Shown: piece by piece, positions 1 to 11,805 of the stretch
Layout of the letters: each line of letters starts with the position of its first letter
Position numbering within the stretch: the stretch's first letter is position 1
Source of the DNA: Pseudocercospora fijiensis CIRAD86
Taxonomy: Eukaryota > Ascomycota > Dothideomycetes > Mycosphaerellales > Mycosphaerellaceae
Assembly: GCF_000340215.1 (NCBI RefSeq)
Contig: NW_006921538.1
Coordinates: 2,858,651-2,922,650, forward strand
DNA length: 64,000 bases
Direction of reading: 5' to 3'
Position numbers and translations under genes: made by a program
The notes under the pieces: generated by a model
Seen by the model: only the letters and a program-made list of their open reading frames with translations
Told to the model about the DNA's origin: nothing
Databases searched by the model: none

Positions 1-3000
1 GGCGTATAGTGCTTGTCGTAGTAGGTCTTTTAGTACTCTTAAGCCTTTGTTAACTTCTCGGCTATCTTAGCATAGATTTCTCGTATCTTCTAAACCCTCT
101 TAATAGCCGCTAGTGTTTCGGGTACTTAACGCGCTTCCCTTTCCTTACGCTCGGCCTCGAGCGAGGTGAATAGGTCTTATAGTAAGGCAGCGTTCTAGCC
201 TATTATAGCAAAATAAGGGGAGACCTTAGTAGATGAGTAGACACTGTTATTGTATACGAATTCAGCTAGTTATAGGAGGTTGACCTAGTCCTCGGGGTTC
301 TTATTAATGTAACTACGTAGGTACTGCTATAGGGTAGCATTCTGCCTCTCTGTTTAACCGTTAGTCTATAGATAGAAGGCTGTTAATAGCCGATGCTTTA
401 GTCTTAGCTGTAAGCAAATCTCGCTCTAATAGTAAGATGTTAGTATCGATCTACGATCGGATACGATCTCCTTAGGGGTTCCCTAATAGGTGTAGAAGAT
501 GTTAGTCTATAGCGCCTCTACTATATTAATAGCAGTCCAATCCTTGCGAGCAGGAATGTAGCGAGCACCCTTAGTAAATCGGTCTATAACGACTAATATA
601 GCGTTAAAGACGTCTTTGCTTCCTCTTCGCTTAGTAGGGGGAAGACCTGTAATAAAGTCTATTATAAGCTCTATAAAAGGCTTCTTTAGAACAGGGAGTA
701 AAGACAACTCGCTAAATAGTAAGTGCTTTAGTGCTTTAACTCGCTAGTATACTGCATAGGTCTGTATATACTCCTTTATATACCGCTTACTATTTAGCTA
801 GTAGTATATACGCGATAGTAACTCGTACGACCTCTCTATACTATAGTAACTAGCGAGCTCACTATTATAGTGCCTCTTTAAAAGCTCTTGTCTAATCGAT
901 TGTTTAGCGGGGATATAGTATCTGCCCTTAAACTTTAAGTAACCTTTATCGTCGATCGACTAACTATTACTCTTACTAGATCGAGTCGCCCGTCTACTTA
1001 TAAGCCTATTAATACGCTCGATAGCAAAGGCGTCCCTCTGCTAAGCACGCAATAGCTTATCTATAAACGATTAACTATCCCTATTTGCAAGGTTATTTAA
1101 TAGTACCCTCGCTATTAAACGAGGTACGCATTGTATACATCTAATAGCACTAGTAGCCGGAACTACTGCAACCTCTTCTATAGTGCTATCGCTATAGATA
1201 GCAATATCTTTAATCGAGTTATTATAGCTCGAGCGATCTACGTCCTTCTTAACGTGCACTAGAAGAACGACAACTCTGCTATAGTATTTGTTACCGCCGC
1301 GGGGTCCGGAAGTCCGCTTATCCTACGCTTGCTTATTAACAATACGGGCTATAGCAATCTTATACTACAGGGTTGGAAACAATGAATTAATGTACTAAGT
1401 CTCGCTGTCGTAATTAGGTCGCCTCGATAGGCTATTAGTAGGGTTACTTACGCCTAGCCGATATAATATATTAAAATCAAACCCGGCGAGGTAGACGGCC
1501 TATCTAGCCTGTCGACCTATAACCCTAGTAACCTTAGTAATGCTACGGAGGTTGTTATAGTCTATGTAGACCTAAATAGTGTACTATACACTATCGAGAT
1601 AGTGCCTCTAATACTTAAAGGCCTCGATAATAGCTAGGAGCTCTTGCTCGTAGGTCTCGTAGCGACGCTCTATATCGATTATCTTTCGTAAAAAGAAGGC
1701 AATTAGGTACTAGTAATAGTCCTCATCTGATTGCTGTAATATAATAGCCGATATAGCGAACTGTAAAGCGTTAGTCTTAATACGGATCTGCTTGCTTAGT
1801 ACAAAATAGTATAGCAAGGGGACTTTAGTAAATCGCTTCTTTAGACCGTCAAAAGCGGCTTGTGTCTTATTAGTCTATTTGAATTCTCTAGACGGGTTGG
1901 CCTTAGTTTTAGTAAGCTCAGTTAGTAGTATTATATGCCTCGAATAGCCCTTAATAAATCGGCGATAGAAGTTAGCAAAACCGAGGAACGACTATAGTTC
2001 CTTAATTAACGTAGGAACAGGCTATTTAGTAATAGTCTTAATCCGATTAGGATTAGCCTTAATACCCTCGGTTAATACGAGGAAGCTAAGGAATAACACC
2101 TCCTTAGTAGTAAAGGTGCATTTAGAAGGTTTGTAATATAGTCTATAGGCTCGTAGGCGGTCGAGGACCTTACGTACTATAGCCTAGTATTCTACAATAT
2201 TAGGTAAATGTATGTAAACTAGGATGTTATCTAGGTAAACTATATAGAGATAGTCTAATAGGCCCGAAAGGGCCCGATTAATGTAGGACTAGAATGTTAT
2301 AGGGGCATTAGCTAAGCCGAATAGCATAACTAAGTACTCGAAATAGCTATAGCGAGTGCGGAAGGCCGTTTTCTATTCGTCGCCCTTGCGAATGCGGATA
2401 CAATAGTACGCATCCTTAATGTCTAGTATAGTATAGAAGTAAGCACTAGAAAGGCGATCGAGGGTCTTATTAATAAGCGGAAGTAGACAGCGGTCTTTAA
2501 TAGTAACAGTATTAAGCCCGCGGTAATTAACATATAGACGCAGGCTACTATCCTTCTTTAGTACGAATAGGATAGGTGTACTAGTAGGGCTGTTACTATA
2601 TCGTATCCGGCTATTAGCTAGGTTTTCCTCTAGATACTTACGTAATATAGTAAGCTCTCGTTTACTAAGGTTGTAGAGGGGGCTAAAAGGAACCTCCTTG
2701 CCCTCTATAATGTTAATCTTATAATCCGTCTCTTTAAATATAGGCAATGTCGACGCTAGGTAGTGTTCAAACACATTAATATAGGTCTCTCGGATAGGCT
2801 CTAGTATACGAGCAAGCTAATTAGGGTCTATACTATCCGGGGGCATAGGTTTATCGTTATTACTACCGAGTAGGTCGGCAGTCGGATTAGCTAAGGCAGG
2901 TGTTAGGTTGCTAATAAACAGGACCCTAATATCGTTAGGGCACTCGCTAATATTAATATATTTAATGTCCTCTTTCCTAGCGATTCCAAATCGCTACTTC

Positions 3001-3416
3001 TAGAGGCCTAGGTTTATAGCTATAGCGTAGTACTTAAGAATAGGGTTACTAATAACAATATCGGATAGGAGGCTATCTATGTCTACTACGTAGGTAGTAA
3101 AGTCTAGCAGGCGCTCATTTCCGAGGTCGTCCTTTAGAGCTATAGGAATATAGTAGGCCCTATAGGTTAAGTGCCGAGTGTTATTAAACTAAGCAAGGGT
3201 TAGTAGGTTAGTCTTCGGCAGTTGTCGAAGGTCTAATTGCTTAGCTAGGCGATAGCTAATAAGGGCACTAACTGAATTTCCTAGATCTAGTATAACCTTA
3301 GTTTAATAGGTAGTGCCCTTCGTGTCCTATACAAGGCAGGAGCGTGTTATAGCTAGCATAATGTCGATGGTCTTACGCCGCACGAGGCTAACAGTTAGTG
3401 CGGCGCTTACTCTTTT
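1..3416 (-). pseudogene. gypsy-1 pol: protease-RT-RNase H-integrase (broken)
   Basis: Reverse transcriptase/integrase polyprotein, 3' truncated by the window edge. Open pieces are 2373-2774 (RT start with LSKREL and [14 protein letters not shown]), 1071-1259 (RNase H/integrase linker) and 507-707 (integrase core with DFITGLPPTKRRGSKD and a VVIDRFTKGARYIP strand). The RT piece ends KGDE then TAG where the family has Trp. The RT catalytic motif near 2219-2243 reads YLDN, because a TG to TA change turned the second Asp into Asn. The frame lies -1 relative to gag. Many stops make it non-functional. Confidence 0.88.
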
Positions 3417-4777
3417 TTCGAAGGTTAGCCTATAGGGGTAGCGTTAGCCGCTAAGAGGTGCTTTCGGTATTTAGCGGAAGTACGATCAATTCGGGCCTAG
3501 TCCTTAGGTTTGTCGCATTAGCCTAGTAGATAGCTAGTGCTATTACAATTAAAGCACTTCAATCCGGTTAGTAGACTGCCGTAGCTATTGTTGCTATTGT
3601 TAGCCGAGCGGTTAGCATTATAGGGATACAAGCCCCTTCTACGGCCCCTATCGCGGCCTCCTCTATATAGCCGCCGGCTACGGCCTCTTCTACGATCGTT
3701 ACTGTTCCTATTGTTAGCATTGTTATCCTAGTAGGAACCTTAGTTTCCTCCGCGGCTACCCCGGTTGCTACGGTTAGTACTAGCTAGTCGGATTCTTAAT
3801 TCTAGTCGCTGTTAGAGCTAAATAGCCCGTTCGGCTGTTTCCACTTCGACTATAAATTGAATGCGTATTAGATTAGCTTGTTCGAATACGCGGCGACGGT
3901 CCAATTCGAGGATAAGCTCCTATCTAAGTTTTAGGCGTATCTCGGAGATCTATATAGAATTAGTCTTAGGCGGAAGGTCGTCTTTAAGGGTTTTTAAATA
4001 GGCCTCGAATAAGCGGGCCGATTAGTTAGTCTTTTGCTTAGCTCGAAGGTACTAGTCCTAAGTATGTTGTTGCCTTAGTATAGGGTTTCTAAGGGTGTCT
4101 AGTATAATGGTTTTGTAGGTTTGCTACTAAACAGCAGTCTAGTTATTAAGGGAGTCGAAATAGTTATCCTATATACGCTTTAGGTCGCTATTAATATACT
4201 ATATAGCGTGTACGACTAAGGAATAGTCGTCTAGTAGCGCTCTTAGTGCGTTGCGCTAGTTAAGTTTATAGTTACGAATATAGTCGTTATACTGCTTCCG
4301 ACTAGAGCTATTAAATACGGTATAGTCCTTAAGTTTAGCATCCTTCTTTTAGATAGGTAGTAAAGAAGGTCCTACTGTTAGCTTAGCAGTAGTTGTTAGA
4401 GATTCCTAGAGGCGGCGAATCTCGAGAAGATTATCCTTTAGCTGTTGTTCTTAACGTAAGGCAGTAAGCCTGTTTTAGGTAGCTTCTTAAAGTCTCGCTA
4501 CTAGTTAGGGACTAAAGGCTAGCTAGCTATATCGACGGTTGAGAATATTATTAAGAATGTCGTCGATAGGCAATTCTAGGTCGTTACCTAGAATTGCAGG
4601 TTCTTCTTTAGTAGGTCCTATAGTAGGCTCTTCGGTAGGAGGCACTTTAGTAGGTGCTTTAGTAGGCACTTTAGTAGTAGGCACTATGCTACTAGCGTTG
4701 TTATTGCTAGCGCTACTAGCGGCAGCACGGTTGTTGTTGTTTCGTAATAAGCCGGCTATTGTAATAGGGGATAACAC
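3410..4777 (-). pseudogene. gypsy-1 gag (broken)
   Basis: Capsid/nucleocapsid polyprotein. The N-terminal open piece (4523-4777) is rich in Ala/Ser/Asn and Pro-Thr repeats and ends NNILNRRYS. An Arg-Gly-Asn-rich stretch follows (about 3600-3760), then a zinc knuckle near 3530-3570 with its first CFNC pair intact. The frame ends just after a run of six A on the coding strand (T6 at 3413-3418 as printed), where pol continues in the -1 frame. Multiple RIP stops. Confidence 0.82.
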
Positions 4778-5034
4778 TAATAATGTATTATTAGCCCCTA
4801 AAATGCGGATGTAGCGGAATTAGTAGATATTAGTCTAGTACGATTGACTTAGTATAATAGGCCGTATAGAAGGCCTTGCTTGATAATTGGTACGGTTGTT
4901 TCGATAGAATAGTACGTATAGGTCCCGTTCTTCGGGCGCAATATAGTTAGATTAGTCTTGTTCGTAGCTATACCGCTAAAAGCTTGAAATAAGGACTATC
5001 TAGCTACTGCCCTTAAAGGGTAGATCGAATACTA

Positions 5035-5231
5035 TATAAGAAGGGTATATTAGTAGGTAGATAGGGTAGTAGTAGGTACAGGTAGTATTCGATAAGGAGC
5101 TAGGAGGAGAGGGAGGAAGGCAGGCAAGTTAGCCTATTGCTAAGCGCCAAGCCCTACCTAAGGCATTAAGACCCTAGCTTCACTCGAGCCCGGTTATATG
5201 CCAATTACGTATAACCTCTTTAGTCCTAACA
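5035..5231 (-). repeat. gypsy-1 5' LTR, 197 bp
   Basis: Reverse complement of the LTRs at 10005-10201 and 16906-17102. On the minus strand it starts TGTTAGG and ends CTTATA. The self-complementary 11-mer TAGTATTCGAT is at 5083-5093, and the matching primer-binding site is at 5024-5034 just outside the LTR. Confidence 0.92.
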
Positions 5232-5629
5232 TCGGGAAAGTAAAGAAGTCCTTTTAACTTAGGTATCCCTATCCCGCTACTAGCGTAGTATACTCCTACT
5301 CGCGGTATAATAGAAGTACTAGCAACCTTTCCTTAATAGGCTTAGTTCTATCTTAGCTTTTACGCTATAACTACTACGCTATATCGCCGTCGGCGATGCC
5401 TTAGAAGCGCAAATCCGGGCTTATAACTGTTATAAAAAGCGACGCCGCTTCTAACCCCAAGTTAGAAGTAGCTTATGTAACTTTATCGTATAATACGTAT
5501 TATCTCGAGCAAATAGATCGTAGGTGCTATATGTATGTATTTTAACAGCCTTGTAGATTTTATAGAGCCGTTATTGTATATCGTAGAATAGGATAATAGC
5601 AAGAAGATCGCTTACGTGCTATAGTGGCA
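5232..5629. other. RIPed relic, possibly an older copia-like LTR with primer site
   Basis: No gene. The stretch 5411-5427 (ccgggcttataac core) repeats the primer-binding site of the copia element at about 18990-19008. It is followed directly by TGTTATAAAA and ends TGGCA at 5625-5629, so 5428-5629 could be an older LTR (TG...CA) of a related minus-strand element truncated by gypsy-1. The last five bases double as the target duplication of the copia element. The match is short and the LTR reading is inference. Confidence 0.4.
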
Positions 5630-5799
5630 TATTACGCACAGCGTAGTAGATTACTTACGTAATACTGCCTTGCTAGCGGTTCAATATAGCTTCGTTAATT
5701 GCCTATATTCTGCTTATTCTATAGTCTAAAATACAGTATAGAAATCCTTCTCCTACTAAGAAGTTACGTACTGTTATATAACTGAGCTTACGTATTACA
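5630..5799 (-). repeat. copia 3' LTR (left copy, heavily RIPed)
   Basis: Aligns without gaps to 19009-19178. I count about 17 differences, every one CpA or TpG in one copy and TpA in the other, and nearly all mutated in this copy. Confidence 0.93.
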
Positions 5800-5812
5800 C
5801 ACCCCCTTAGCT
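5800..5812 (-). other. copia polypurine tract
   Basis: On the minus strand AAGGGGGTG lies directly before the LTR start TGTAATACG, the expected place for the plus-strand DNA primer. Confidence 0.7.
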
Positions 5813-6700
5813 TATGCAAAAAGAAAAGGGCTTGCCTTCCGTTTTAGGCAAGGTAGTTAATGCTTCTTTATATATAAACAAAAGAAAAATTAATCCTTTC
5901 GACTTCTTATATAGTACTTTATTAAAACAACAAAAAAATGGTTTAAATCTATACTATATATAAGAGAGTCTTATTTTATACCCCGATTACCCTAGAAGGA
6001 TATCGTTACATAATCCGGACTGCATATGCACCTTTATATATAGTCCCTATTACTAGGAACTGTTGTCTTTCTACGTAGTCTAAGCACAGACCGACACTAT
6101 TAAGCCTTATCTAAGTACTCGTATCGTATAGTAAAGTTAGTTCAATTGAATTGAACTAAGCCCTTTACATTATTACTATCGTTTATCAGATCAATCGCAT
6201 AGGTAGCGTCTATTTGATTAGACGAAGGATTAAGTAAGGATATACATTAGTTAAACAGATTTAATAAATTAGGATAGGTAACTTAACTAAGGACGCTACC
6301 CTTAGCTAAGACTACTGCACTATTATTACTAGCACTAATAAAATCGCCGCAGACTTGTTATTAGTTAGTAGAAGTAACGTTCGAAGTAATAATATAGGCG
6401 ATAGTAACGTACCCCGCAAAGTAAGGTTTCCTATACTATTTGTTTAGTCTATATTAGAAGGTAAGGTTGCATCCTTTGTTCTAATTAGTCGTCGTTATCG
6501 TGTTAGACACTTTTGTTAGCGCCAATCGATAGAGGTGTATTCAATCAACTTAGTTACAGTTAGTAGAAGGTCGCCCTATTAGTAGAGGGGCGCCTACTAA
6601 GTATTATATAGAGTTGTCTTCGTATTGCTAAAGAGGAAGAGGTTGTTTGCGGAAGAGTTGCCTCCTTATATATCCCCTAGTGCTAGTGTTAGTTTAGTTA
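5813..6700 (-). other. copia 3' region without recognisable domain
   Basis: RIPed sequence between the RNase H part and the polypurine tract. It is AT-rich and I see no conserved motif in it. Confidence 0.5.
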
Positions 6701-9700
6701 GTCTTAGCTGTTTAATAAACCTCTTCTAGTTCTGCGGGCTATAAAGCTTAGTTATTCTATTAGCTAGTATGTCCTATATAGCAAGGTATTTACATTAAAT
6801 CCTTCCGGCCTTATATTCTTACCTCAGCTAGCACTAGTAAATATCTATATAACGGAGCTTCGTATCTAGTTTGCTAGCATTAGCTTTAATAATGCGGATA
6901 GTCTATATATTGTTATAGTACAGTATAGGAATGCTGTCTAAGGTAAGGCTAATGTTGTTAAAGAAACGCTTCTACTAGATCAATTCTAAACCTGCATACA
7001 AGGCAGCTAGCAGTTTAGCTTTAGTCGTAGATTTAGTAACAGTTGACTGTCGTGCTGCTTTCTAATCGACTAGTCTATTAAACAGGCTAAAAAGCTATCC
7101 TTCTAAGGACTATCTAGTTCCTTTGTAGTTACTATAGGAGGCGTTAGAAGCTCCGTAGAATTCATGAAGCTATTAGCTTAAATAAGCGGTAATTGCTAGT
7201 CTATTAGCGTTATATTCTAGGCATAGATGCTTTATCTGTAGCAGGTATTTAATATACTAATTGGCTGCTGCTATATCCTTAGGTCGTAGGTTCTAAAGAG
7301 CCTTAGATAGCAAGGACACTGCCTTAGCAATGTTAGGCCTAGTTTGAATAGCCGCAAAGTTGAGTAAGCCTATACGACTTTGGTATGCTAGTACTGCTAA
7401 TAAGTCTATATAACGAGTCTTAGTAGCTTTCTCGTACGGCTCGTATCTAGTTAGCAGCGGTGCTTTAGCCCTTCGTCTAGAGTTAGTACTAATAGTATAA
7501 CGCTAACCTATCTTTTTAGTATATGTCTTTTGTAACAACTATAGCTTTCTGTTCTGCCTATTACGTATAACTTCGATGCCGAGAAACTAAGAGAGCTTGC
7601 CTAGGTTATTAAGCTTATATTCCTTTATTAGCTTCTGCTTAAGGTCTATTGCTTTCTGCTTATATTAACGATAATATAGCAGCACTATGTCGTCTATATA
7701 GAAGAAGATAAATACCTGCTTGTCCGGGTCGGTATATAGGCAGTCTATATTATCTGCTAGTTACATACCGAGCTTGTTTTCAAGGGTAGTAGTAAAGTAA
7801 TTGTACTATAACCTTAGTAACTCCTAAAGACTATAGAGAGCTTAGATTAGCCTTAACACCTTGCCCCTCTGTTCAAATCCATTAGGTAGCCTAAGATATA
7901 GTGTATATAGCAATATAGCATTAAGGAAGGCATTGACTGCGTCTATTTGCTCCGCTTCTAGGTCAAACTAAGCTACAATAGCTATAAGGGCCCTAAAGAC
8001 TCGTATAGCTAGTATTAAGGCATAGGTATTAAAGTGTGTATTCTTCTAAAGGTCCCCTCTTGTATATACCCTTGCTTTGAACTTAATTAGTCGGCTATTA
8101 GCATCTCCTTTGTATTTGAATACCTAGGTAAGAGGCAGAAGCTTAGGCTTGTCTAGTATGTTTAGATCTACCTATTTAAAAGTACGTGTCTTTAGTACTT
8201 TATTAAATTCAACTCTTGTAGCATATATCTATTGCTCTTTAAACCGACTCTTTAACACTTGGCGCTAGTTACGTAGCTCTACTAGTAGGTCTAAGACCTT
8301 CGGTGTAAGGTTTAAATTATATTCGTCGCGTAGAAGTAGTAGTAGACTGTCGGCTTAATTACTGTTACTATCGGCAGTATTGCTATATATTGACCTAGCT
8401 TCGTGTTCTGCTACTAGATATAGGCTGCTAAATAGAAGGAGGTTTCTTGCTTAGTCTCGGTCGCTAATATAGTAACGGTCTCGATAGGTAGCCGCTGTTC
8501 TTTGTCGCTTATATAGGTTGTTAACTTAATAATACGGGCCTCCTGTATTTAGTAAGTAACGATAAGACACATTAGCTGCTTTAATTAGTATTAGCAATTT
8601 AGCTAGCTCTACGCGTAGTAGATTGAAGTCTATATCGTCTATATAACCTAGTGCGTCTATATTGTCTGCAGGAACATTATTACTAGCATCGTTCTTAGAT
8701 GGTTACTAAATAGTTAGTTCTGCTAATCTATCTAGCACGTTATTACGCGGTTGTAGTGTTTCGCGTAGATTAATTAGAAAGTCTTACTTCGGTTAAGGTA
8801 CCTATATAAGCTGCTACTTAGCTACTAGTACTAATAGTGGTTCTTAAGGTAGGTCTTGTCTAGTAGGCTTATCTGCTGGCCCTATAGAGTTAACTATTGT
8901 AAGTCGACTAGGACCTATTAGTGTATCCACCCCCTTAGCTCTAAACCTAACAAGATCTAGAGGCGTGTTATATGCTTCTCGAAGCTCGTTAAATTAATGC
9001 TCCGAGGTAGGTGCTTGTACTTCTTCGAGATTACTATATTCTTCTACAAGCTCTTAGTTAGTTATAACAATACCTAGGTTATTATTATAGCTATTATAGA
9101 ACTTAGTCTCGTTAAATACAACGTCTCTTATACGTAGCACTATTATTCGTAAGGGCACCTATATTCGATAGATAGAGTGTCCCTTATAACTACACAGGTA
9201 TCCAATATAGGTGCGTAAGGCCACTTTCATAGTGCTTAGTAGTATAGCCTTTCTCTTGCTATTAGTTGTCTCGGTGCCGTAGATCACTAGATATGCCCTT
9301 GCTCTAAACTAATAGATATAGGCTACATTTGGCTTATATCCACTACTAATCTCGTATAGTGTACGTATTAGTAGGTCGGCATTGCGTAACCTTAGTAATC
9401 TGTTACCTAGGAAGGTTGCTATATAAACTGCCTCTAGCTATAGGCTGTGTAGAAACCTAGCGTGTATTATTAAGGCTCGAGCTACCTTAATAATAGTGCG
9501 GCCTGCTCGCTTAGCTAGGTCCTATTCTAATGTATATAGCGCTGTTAGCCTCTAAGTAGTGTAGTTATTACGTAGATAGGATCGAAACCGAAAGCCTAAT
9601 ATACCTCCTTTATTATTAGATAATAAACAGATAATGTCTCTGCTAATGCTACGTACGAAGGTAGCTAGCTAGTTCTAGCACTAAAGGAGTGTTAATTCCT

Positions 9701-10004
9701 AGCGATTACTAATTATCTATATAAAGTGAAGTCTAGTATTTAGGTCGTATACGTAGAAGATATACTAGTCCCCGTTATAGGCTAGATCTAGCTATATCAG
9801 GTCGGCTGCAATATGTCTATATAGAGTTAGTATTAACATATTATAATGCCTTAGTCTCCTAGAAATAAGCCTCTTTCCCTTTACTTGTATATATATAGGG
9901 CACTATAGGGTTCTTAGTACCTTATTGTTATATATATGCTCCCTCTTTATTCTATTAACCCTATTAACTAGCTCTTCTGCTCTTTTAGTACCTAGGTGCC
10001 CGAA
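6700..10004 (-). pseudogene. copia integrase (part), RT and RNase H (broken)
   Basis: Read on the minus strand. At 9100-9990 is an integrase C-terminal half ending YGTETTNSKRKA, IGYLCSYKGHSIYRI and RDVVFNETKF, the usual copia pattern before the RT. At about 8030-8140 is the RVT_2 entry motif WVFKYKGDANSRLIKFKARV. At 7681-7730 is the catalytic motif VFIFFYIDDIVLLYY, whose Asp pair survives. RNase H follows at about 6760-7400 (YNANRLAITAYL, STTKAKLLAALYAGLE). Many RIP stops. The upstream integrase half lies beyond the gypsy-2 insertion, from 17103. Confidence 0.85.
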
Positions 10005-10201
10005 TGTTAGGACTAAAGAGGTTATACGTAATTGGTATGTAACCGGGCTCGAGTGAAGCTAGGGTCTTAATGCCTTAGGTAGGGCTTAGCGCTTAGCAAT
10101 AGGCTAACTTGCCTGCCTTCCTCCCTCTCCTCCTAGCTCCTTATCGAATACTACTCGTACCGACTACTACCCTATCTACCTACTAATATACCCTTCTTAT
10201 A
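10005..10201 (+). repeat. gypsy-2 5' LTR
   Basis: 197 bp, starts TGTTAGG, ends TTCTTATA. Four TG/TA differences from the 3' LTR. Confidence 0.96.
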
Positions 10202-10212
10202 TAGTATTCGAT
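10202..10212 (+). promoter_or_regulatory. gypsy-2 primer-binding site, self-priming type
   Basis: TAGTATTCGAT directly follows the LTR and is the exact reverse complement of ATCGAATACTA at 10143-10153 inside the same LTR. This is the arrangement known for Tf1/sushi elements, where the first 11 nt of the transcript fold back and prime reverse transcription. A TGG-starting tRNA site that suffered RIP is the alternative. Confidence 0.72.
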
Positions 10213-10458
10213 CTACCCTTTAAGGGCAGCAGCTAGATAGTCCTTATTTCAAGCTTTTAGCGGTATAGCTACGAATAAGACTAATCTAACTATATTGCGC
10301 CCGAAGAACGGGACCTATATATACTATTCTATCGAAACAACCGTACCAATCATTAAGCAAGGCCTTCTATACGGCCTATTATACTAAGTCAAGTATACTA
10401 GACCGATATCTACTAATTCCGCTATATCCGCATCTTAGGGGCTAATAATATATTATTA

Positions 10459-11805
10459 GTGTTACCCCCTATTACAATAGCCGGCTTATTACGAAACAAC
10501 AACCGTACCGCCGCTAGCAGCGCTAGCAATAACAACGCTAGTAGCACAGTTCCCGCTAAAGCACCTACTAGAGTGCCTCCTACCGAAGAGCCTGCTATAG
10601 GACCTACTAAAGAAGAACCTGTAATTCTAGGTAACGACCTAGAATTGCCTGTCGACGACATTCTTAACAATATTGTTAACCGTCGATATAGCTAGCTAGC
10701 CTTTAGTCCCTAACTAGTAGCGAGACTTTAAGAAGCTACCTAAAACAGGCTTACTGCCTTACGTTAAGAACAATAGCTAAAGGATAATCTTCTCGAGATT
10801 CGCCGCCTCTAGGAATCTCTAACAACTACTACTAAGCTAGCGGCAGGACCTTCTTTACTACCTATCTAAAAGAAGGATGCTAAACTCAAGGACTGTACTA
10901 TATTTAATAGCTCTAGTCGGAAGCAGTAAAACGACTATATTCGTAACTGTAAACTTAACTAGCGTAACGCACTAAGAGCGCTACTAGACGACTATTCCTT
11001 AGTCGTATACGCTATGCAGTATATCAATAGCGACCTAAAGCGTATATAGGATAACTATTTCGACTCCCTTAACGATTAGACCGCTGTTTAGTAGCAGACC
11101 TATAAAACTATTATACTAGACACCCTTAGAAACCCTATACTAAGGCAATAATATACTTAGGACCTGTATCTTCGAGCTAAACAGAAGACTAATCAATCGG
11201 CTCGCTTATTCGAGGCCTATTTAAAAACCCTTAAAGACGACCTTCCGCCTAAGACTAATTCTATATAGATCTCCGAGATACGCCTAAAACTTAGATAGGA
11301 GCTTATCCTCGAATTAGACCGTCGCCGCGTGTTCGAACAAGCTAATCTAATACGTATTTAATTCATAGTCGAAGTAGAAACAGCCGAACGGGCTATTTAG
11401 CTCTAATAGCGACTAGAATTAAGAATCCGACTAGCTAGTACTAACCGTAGCAACCGGGGTAGCCGCGGAGGAAACTAAGGTTCCTACTAGGACAACAATG
11501 CTAACAATAGGAATAGTAACGATCGTAGAAGAGGCCGTAGCCGGCGGCTATATAGAGGAGGCCGCGATAGGAGCCGTAGAAGGGGCTCGTATCCCTATAA
11601 TGCTAACCGCTTAACTAACAACAATAGCTACGGCAGTCTACTAACCGGATTGAAGTGCTTTAACTATAATAGTACTAGCTATCTACTAGGCTAATGCGAC
11701 AAACCTGAGGACTAGGCCCGAATTAACCGTACTTCCGCTAAATACCGAAAGCACCTCTTAGCGGCTAACGCTACCCCTATAGGCCAACCTTCGAAAAAAG
11801 AGTAA
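10459..11805 (+). pseudogene. gypsy-2 gag (broken)
   Basis: Structural polyprotein forming the particle and binding RNA. The N-terminal open piece 10459-10695 has an Ala/Ser/Asn-rich start, Pro-Thr-Glu repeats and ends NNIVNRRYS. A capsid-like part follows to about 11400, then an Arg/Gly/Asn-rich region (11440-11640) and a zinc knuckle at 11650-11697. The knuckle reads CFNY with a later Tyr in place of Cys and His, as expected from TGC/CAC to TAC. The frame ends TCG AAA AAA GAG TAA at 11791-11805. RIP stops lie throughout. Confidence 0.87.
11791..11805 (+). promoter_or_regulatory. probable -1 gag/pol frameshift site
   Basis: Six A followed by G, with the gag stop in the next codon; pol continues in the -1 frame. 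The same run and frame relation occur in gypsy-4 (A6 at 32538-32543) and gypsy-5 (43555-43560), and the run also survives in gypsy-1 and gypsy-3. The gag codon phase is G AAA AAA rather than the classic A AAA AAG phase, so the exact slip is uncertain. Confidence 0.6.

Larger units (their letters stand above)
1..5231 (-). mobile_element. gypsy-1, Ty3/gypsy chromovirus, 3' part outside window
   Basis: Same family as gypsy-2 to gypsy-5, read on the minus strand. The 5' LTR is at 5035-5231, gag lies at about 3410-4777, then protease, RT, RNase H and integrase run toward position 1. The chromodomain end, 3' UTR and 3' LTR lie outside. The body is RIPed: CA and TG are scarce, TA is common, and stops fall at former Gln/Trp codons. 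The target duplication cannot be checked because only one end is visible. It abuts a copia-like relic on the right. Confidence 0.93.

Noticed and set aside
3600..3760. TAGCCGG-like strings in gypsy gag as part of the motif clusters
   Set aside because: They arise from Arg/Gly codons in the nucleocapsid region and are not arranged in arrays.
4539..4814. ORF opposite the gypsy-1 gag start, repeated opposite gag in the other copies
   Set aside because: It mirrors the Pro-Thr/Ala-Ser repeat coding of gag; its antisense Leu/Gly/Val pattern follows from composition, and gag is the recognisable product.
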